Origin: Panagrolaimus kolymaensis
Lineage: Eukaryota > Nematoda > Chromadorea > Rhabditida > Panagrolaimidae
NCBI GenBank assembly: GCA_028622995.1
Contig: JAJQJQ010000023.1
Location: 3,162,001-3,226,000, forward strand
DNA length: 64,000 nucleotides
Reading direction: 5' to 3'
Each line of letters opens with the position of its first letter. Position 1 is the first letter of the stretch. Positions 59,973 to 64,000 of this stretch are shown piece after piece. A program made the position numbers and the translations under genes. The notes beneath the pieces are model-generated. The model searched no databases. It saw only the letters and a program-made list of their open reading frames with translations, and had not been told where the DNA came from.

Positions 59973-60952
59973 CTAAGTGGTACTTCCAGTCCAAGTGCTC
60001 ATTTGACTAATTGAAATTCTTTGAGATTCTCTTCCAGAAAATGCACTTCCTTGCGGTGCTTTTTTAAATCGTTTACCAGGAATTTTGGTACGAATTGTTG
60101 CAATCATTTTGACATCGTTTGATGAGGATGATAATTTAATCTGTTTGACAGCTCTTAAAGTTTCACCAAGACCATCATCAAGGCCAGCTTGATTTTGGGT
60201 TCGTTTAATTAAGCTTCGCTATAAAAAAAGGGAAAAAATTAAAGGATGCTCAAAAAGAAAAAAAGGAAATTAAACCTGTAAAGAATTATCATCTTCAAAT
60301 TCATCAACTTCTGCAATTGAATCAGGAACAATTTCACGATGGTGATTTTTATTTCGATTTTGAATTTTCAAAAATGGCGTTCCTTGACGTTGTTCATCTT
60401 GTCTTTCAAATGGAATTGCAAGTGATTCAGGGGCTAGAACTTTAGCGGGTTCATTAGAAGGTTCTTTCTTTGGAATTCCACAATTTCGTCGCTTTGGTTG
60501 AGGTTCCTCAATAATTTGAATATCGTCATCATCATTATCATTATCTTCTTCTTTGGTAATTGGTAATTTTATAGTAGTTTTAGGCCGAGTTTGAGTAAAA
60601 GCAAATGGCAGTGTACTTTGCTGAGTCGATGATAGTCGGGTTTGACGCCTTTCTATCGGAATTGGTTCATTTTTAGGGGAAAGCGATGAAGAAGTATCAC
60701 AAACTGTTGGGCGAGATAAAAGTGAATCAGTCTAAAAATTATTACTTTAAAGAAAATCTTAAAATAATAAAAAGACTAACATTAACTGAAGTATTACTTG
60801 TTGTCTTTTGATTATTAATAGCACTGAAATTGGAAAGTTTTAAAGTTGTAAAAATTAAGTTCATCAACTAAAGAATATATAACAATAAAAACCAACGTTT
60901 TTGGTCCACCAGAAAGTAAATTGCGCTTTCGCGTTTTTCCATCACCCGACAT
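59973..60952 (-). CDS. Unrecognised nuclear-type protein, long paralogue
   Basis: Exons 60952-60894, ~60824-60781, 60731-60276 and 60218-59973 give about 268 aa. The protein starts MSGDGKTRKRNLLSGG and has Ser/Thr/Pro-rich stretches, an acidic run (EEDNDNDDDDIQIIEEP, resembling a SUMO-interacting motif) and a basic PKRRNCGIPKK patch. It closes with the same C-terminal module as the short copy: QNQAGLD, IPGKRFKKAPQGSAFSGRES and SISQMSTWTGSTT. The N-terminal two-thirds is absent from the short copy. I recognise no family; SIM-like and NLS-like patches suggest a nuclear partner protein (inference). It lies 0.77 kb downstream of the BRF1-B stop, same strand. Confidence 0.75.
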
Positions 60953-61721
60953 TTGATTTATCTATTTCAACTAACAACTAAATAAATAATAATAAATTCA
61001 TAAAAACCCCAAGAAAGGATTATATGAATTTTAGAAGTAATAAAAATATTATATTTTATTAATGGAAAAAAAACTCTCCGCGTGATGGAAATTGGCAAAA
61101 TGTTCATTGAAACTTAAATATTCAGAAATAGGTAATTGAAATGTTTCAAAAGTTTATTAAATTATTTATTTTGATATCAGGAACTTCTGCAAAAAAATCC
61201 CATTGTCACCGATAGTGGAAGGCATTTTGATACTTAAAAAAATTAATAACAAATTTACTCAATTTTTCTTTTCAAAGAACTTTTACAGTTTTTTTAGATG
61301 TTCATTTCTAATGATAGCAATGTTGCGATCAGAATTAGGTTTTCTCTTCTTTCAAGTTTTTGGAATAAATAGTATTTTAAAAAAAAATTTTTATGCATTT
61401 TATTGCAAATAAAAAGGCTGATATTATATTTATTTGTACTGGTTTTAATTTTGTAAAAAAAACTAAACATCTTTCACTTATTTATAGAATTAAATTAGTA
61501 TGGTTATTATGCATTTAAAAAAATACTAATAAAAAATTTAGTAAAAGTAAAATCCAAAAAGTAAGAAGCGCTAAATTTATTGGTAATCTATCTTTGCAAC
61601 AACAAAAAAAGTATTTGGATTTTTCTATTAATTATAAAGCTAATTACTAAGCGAAGGTTAAAACATTTAAAGCAATAAAATTCAACAAAACACAATTTGA
61701 AACAATATTTATAATAAAAAT

Positions 61722-64000
61722 TCATTTTTTAACCACTTTAGCCGCAGCCGCAAACCTTGGAGCTCGAGCCAATCTTCGAGGATTTTCTTTTTTATTTGTT
61801 TGAGGAAGAGATGGGTTTTCTTTACTTACTTCATTTGTACTTTGCTGCGACGATGAGGATTCTAAAACATTTGAACTTTCTTTGGTTGAAACCGTTTCTT
61901 TTCTTCTTGGTGATTTTCTAGGAGATTGCATTGTTATCTCTGTAGTTTCTGTTTCACTCTCTTCAATGATAATATTTATTGGTAATGGGAGTTCAGGAAT
62001 ATTGGAATCCTTTTCAGCTCTGATCTTTTTTGCTGGAGGTGATTTATTTGGTGAAGAAGCAGCTTTTGCTGCATCTTTTTGTGCTAAATCTTTTATAGCT
62101 TTTTCAACCCTAGCAGCCGAAGATTTTGCTAAATGAACTGCCATGGTTGATGGCTTCTTTTTACGAGCAGGAGTTTTAGGTATTGATGGCGGTGGTTGAA
62201 GATCATTAGTTACATCTACGATCGGTGTTGAAGATGTACTTGTGGCTTCATTGAATAGCAGCGTCTCAGATTCTTAAAAAATATGGATTAGAATTTTTTT
62301 AACGAGAAAAAATGAACCTGGTGGTGGATCTTTAGGTTTAGGAACGGTTGCATGAGGATGACGAGGAGTATCATCAAGAATTTCTAATTTTCCATCCTCT
62401 ATTTCAGCCAAAACATCATAATTTATTTTAGTTGAAAGCTTTTTTTCTTTAATAACTTGTAACATTGCATCATGATGATCTTTGGCACTAATGGGTTCTC
62501 TTTTCTTAATATTTATTGGCCTTCTTTTTCTTGTGGGATCATTCTTTTTTCTTTCCTCTTCTTCAAGCCTTTCCTTTCTTCTGTAATTTAATTTTAAAAT
62601 TAGTTAAGTATCGCTCAAATATAGTGATGCCTGATGCCATAATATTTTCAAACTGAAAGAAAAGCTTACTTTCTATCCATTTCTTCTACATGGTGTCCAT
62701 TACGTTTAATCCAAATCCTTTGCTTTAAGTGAGCTTCATTTTCAGAAAGAATATACGAATCAATTTCACCATCATCTATGTCTAAAAAAGGGATGCTAAA
62801 ATAATGTAACATCTAATTAACTATCAAACCTCCAAAGTCATTATCATCAACCATAATTTCTTCATTGACTGTTTGGTTGATTTCACCAATACTATGATTA
62901 CCCTTTCGAATACCTAACGATTCAAGAGTAGGGCCATATGGAATGTGTGTGGGCGCCTCATATTCATCATCATAATCATCGTCAAAGGCCGCATCATATA
63001 CTGTATCAATAATATCTGATCTTAATAAGTTGCTGGTTTCTGAGTCTAATTCTGTCACTTCTTCAACAACAGGTGTATCGATTGCTGTTTCCGCTAAGGT
63101 CTTTTTCATTTTTTGTTTAAGAGCCTCGTCAATCTCCTTTTGAACAAATGGAACTTCCTTCGTTGCATCATCGGCTTGTTGTTCTTCAACCCGTCTTCGT
63201 TCTTCTCGGGCTCTTCGACGAGCTTCTTGAAAAGCTGGCGGATCTTCACTATGTTCTAAATCCACATTTGAAAATTCATCGACTGTTAGATTTCCCGAAG
63301 GAGTACAAGCAAATTCATCCAGCCTTTTTCTAACAACGGTATCACTAATATGTACAACTCGAACGATGTCACTGATGGTTCGATTAAATCCATAGGCTCT
63401 TGAAGCAAGCAATAAAGCAGCGCCACAAATTCCTGTTGGTCGTCGTCCTGTAGCCATCCAATCTCTTTTCATTCTTTGAACGATTCGTGTTGCAAGTGTA
63501 ACAACTTCTTTTTGTTTATCATTGAATTCAAGCATAATTGCAAATCGTAAAACATATAAGCATGGATCAGTTGTTGGTAAATGAATTTTCAGCAGCCTTG
63601 TCAAGTGATTCAGAGTTCGTCCAAGTTCATATACATTGACCTAAAGCAAGAATGTAAAAAGAGATTCATATACAAAAATAACAAACCTGAGTAACATCGC
63701 TGAAATCCAGCAATAAATGTGATGTATTTTCTAATCGACAGGTCATATACAAGCATGAAGCAACAACATAGGGCCTTGGACGTCCTCGAGTAAAATTCCT
63801 TGAAACGCACATTTTAAAGAAATTAAATGCGGTATCAATGCAATGTTGATTAATTCGAAGTTGACTTGCAACCTAAACCTTTCATTTAAAAATAAAAAAT
63901 AAAGGAATAAACAAAATACTTCTTGGATTAATTTTCTTCCTCGTTGGTAAGTGACTTCTCTCGATTCTGTTCGGTTTAAACCCGGAACACCGACAAGTCC
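61722..64000 (-). CDS. brf-1: TFIIIB subunit BRF1, copy B (5' end beyond window)
   Basis: Exons in the window: 64000-63920 (partial), 63872-63687, 63640-62830, 62781-62670, 62580-62318 and 62272-61722. They begin inside the linker after the zinc ribbon, so the ribbon and start codon lie outside. Cyclin folds and the BRF homology block [20 protein letters not shown] are present, and sequence is close to copy A. Beyond the KINYDVL point where copy A soon stops, this copy adds about 220 residues. These are Pro-rich ([13 protein letters not shown]), Lys-rich ([10 protein letters not shown]) and Ser/Pro-rich ([10 protein letters not shown]), ending in an Ala/Arg/Lys tail. It is the full-length form by comparison with other BRF1 proteins, which have long C-terminal regions for TBP and Bdp1 contact. 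Confidence 0.92.

Noticed and set aside
1..64000. CRISPR arrays, bacterial operons, ribosome binding sites, integrated virus genes
   Set aside because: Nothing of the kind is present. The window is intron-rich nematode DNA, and no reverse transcriptase, capsid, integrase or transposase frame was recognised.

Overview
The window is nematode nuclear DNA. It is strongly A+T-rich and has many short introns of about 45-60 nt with GT...TTTTAG or TTTCAG borders. Orthologues of nematode genes (aka-1, vang-1, mks-3, mlc-3) sit beside a nuclear receptor and a Major Sperm Protein (MSP) domain gene. I cannot name the species; a clade IV-type AT-rich nematode is only a guess. No bacterial operon, CRISPR array, rRNA or convincing tRNA was seen.

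Layout. 1-4060 has no supported gene. 4061-4974 (+) is a small secreted Cys-rich protein and 6658-8660 (+) a nuclear receptor. A minus-strand block follows: the SARA/AKAP-type FYVE protein aka-1 (13246-8957), the planar-polarity protein vang-1 (15758-13851), and a damaged, shortened tripeptidyl-peptidase II-like gene (20489-17249). Glutaryl-CoA dehydrogenase (21349-27257, +) carries a 4.3 kb intron that holds the whole ciliary gene mks-3/meckelin on the other strand. mks-3 is itself interrupted by a roughly 1 kb near-perfect hairpin element. After 5.4 kb without genes come sphingomyelin synthase (32657-34925, +), a muscle/sperm-type cluster (Ala/Lys-rich membrane-anchored protein 36727-36191 -, essential myosin light chain 37500-36983 -, MSP-domain protein 37841-39336 +), and a long TBC-domain RabGAP gene (-) running from 39654 to about 51.6 kb with several candidate first and last exons.

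The right end (52.7-64 kb) is rich in duplications. Two adjacent mitochondrial genes (a DUF5522-type protein and mrpl-14) share almost the same presequence exon. Two copies of TFIIIB subunit BRF1 occur, one truncated and one full at its 3' end. Between them lie Mn-superoxide dismutase and two tandem paralogues of an unrecognised nuclear-looking protein.

The observation most worth pursuing is mks-3. Its reading frame is broken by a 999-nt foldback element (core palindrome 24281-25208, two 464-nt arms) with no canonical splice sites at its edges. Exact removal of 999 nt rejoins the frame. This fits inverted-repeat-guided excision from mRNA, or else a recent disruption. Other leads are the shared presequence exon, an 8-nt micro-exon in mrpl-14, a frameshift plus in-frame stop in the tpp2-like gene, a conversion-like tract between the BRF1 copies, and an unexplained protein-like open frame inside a BRF1 intron.
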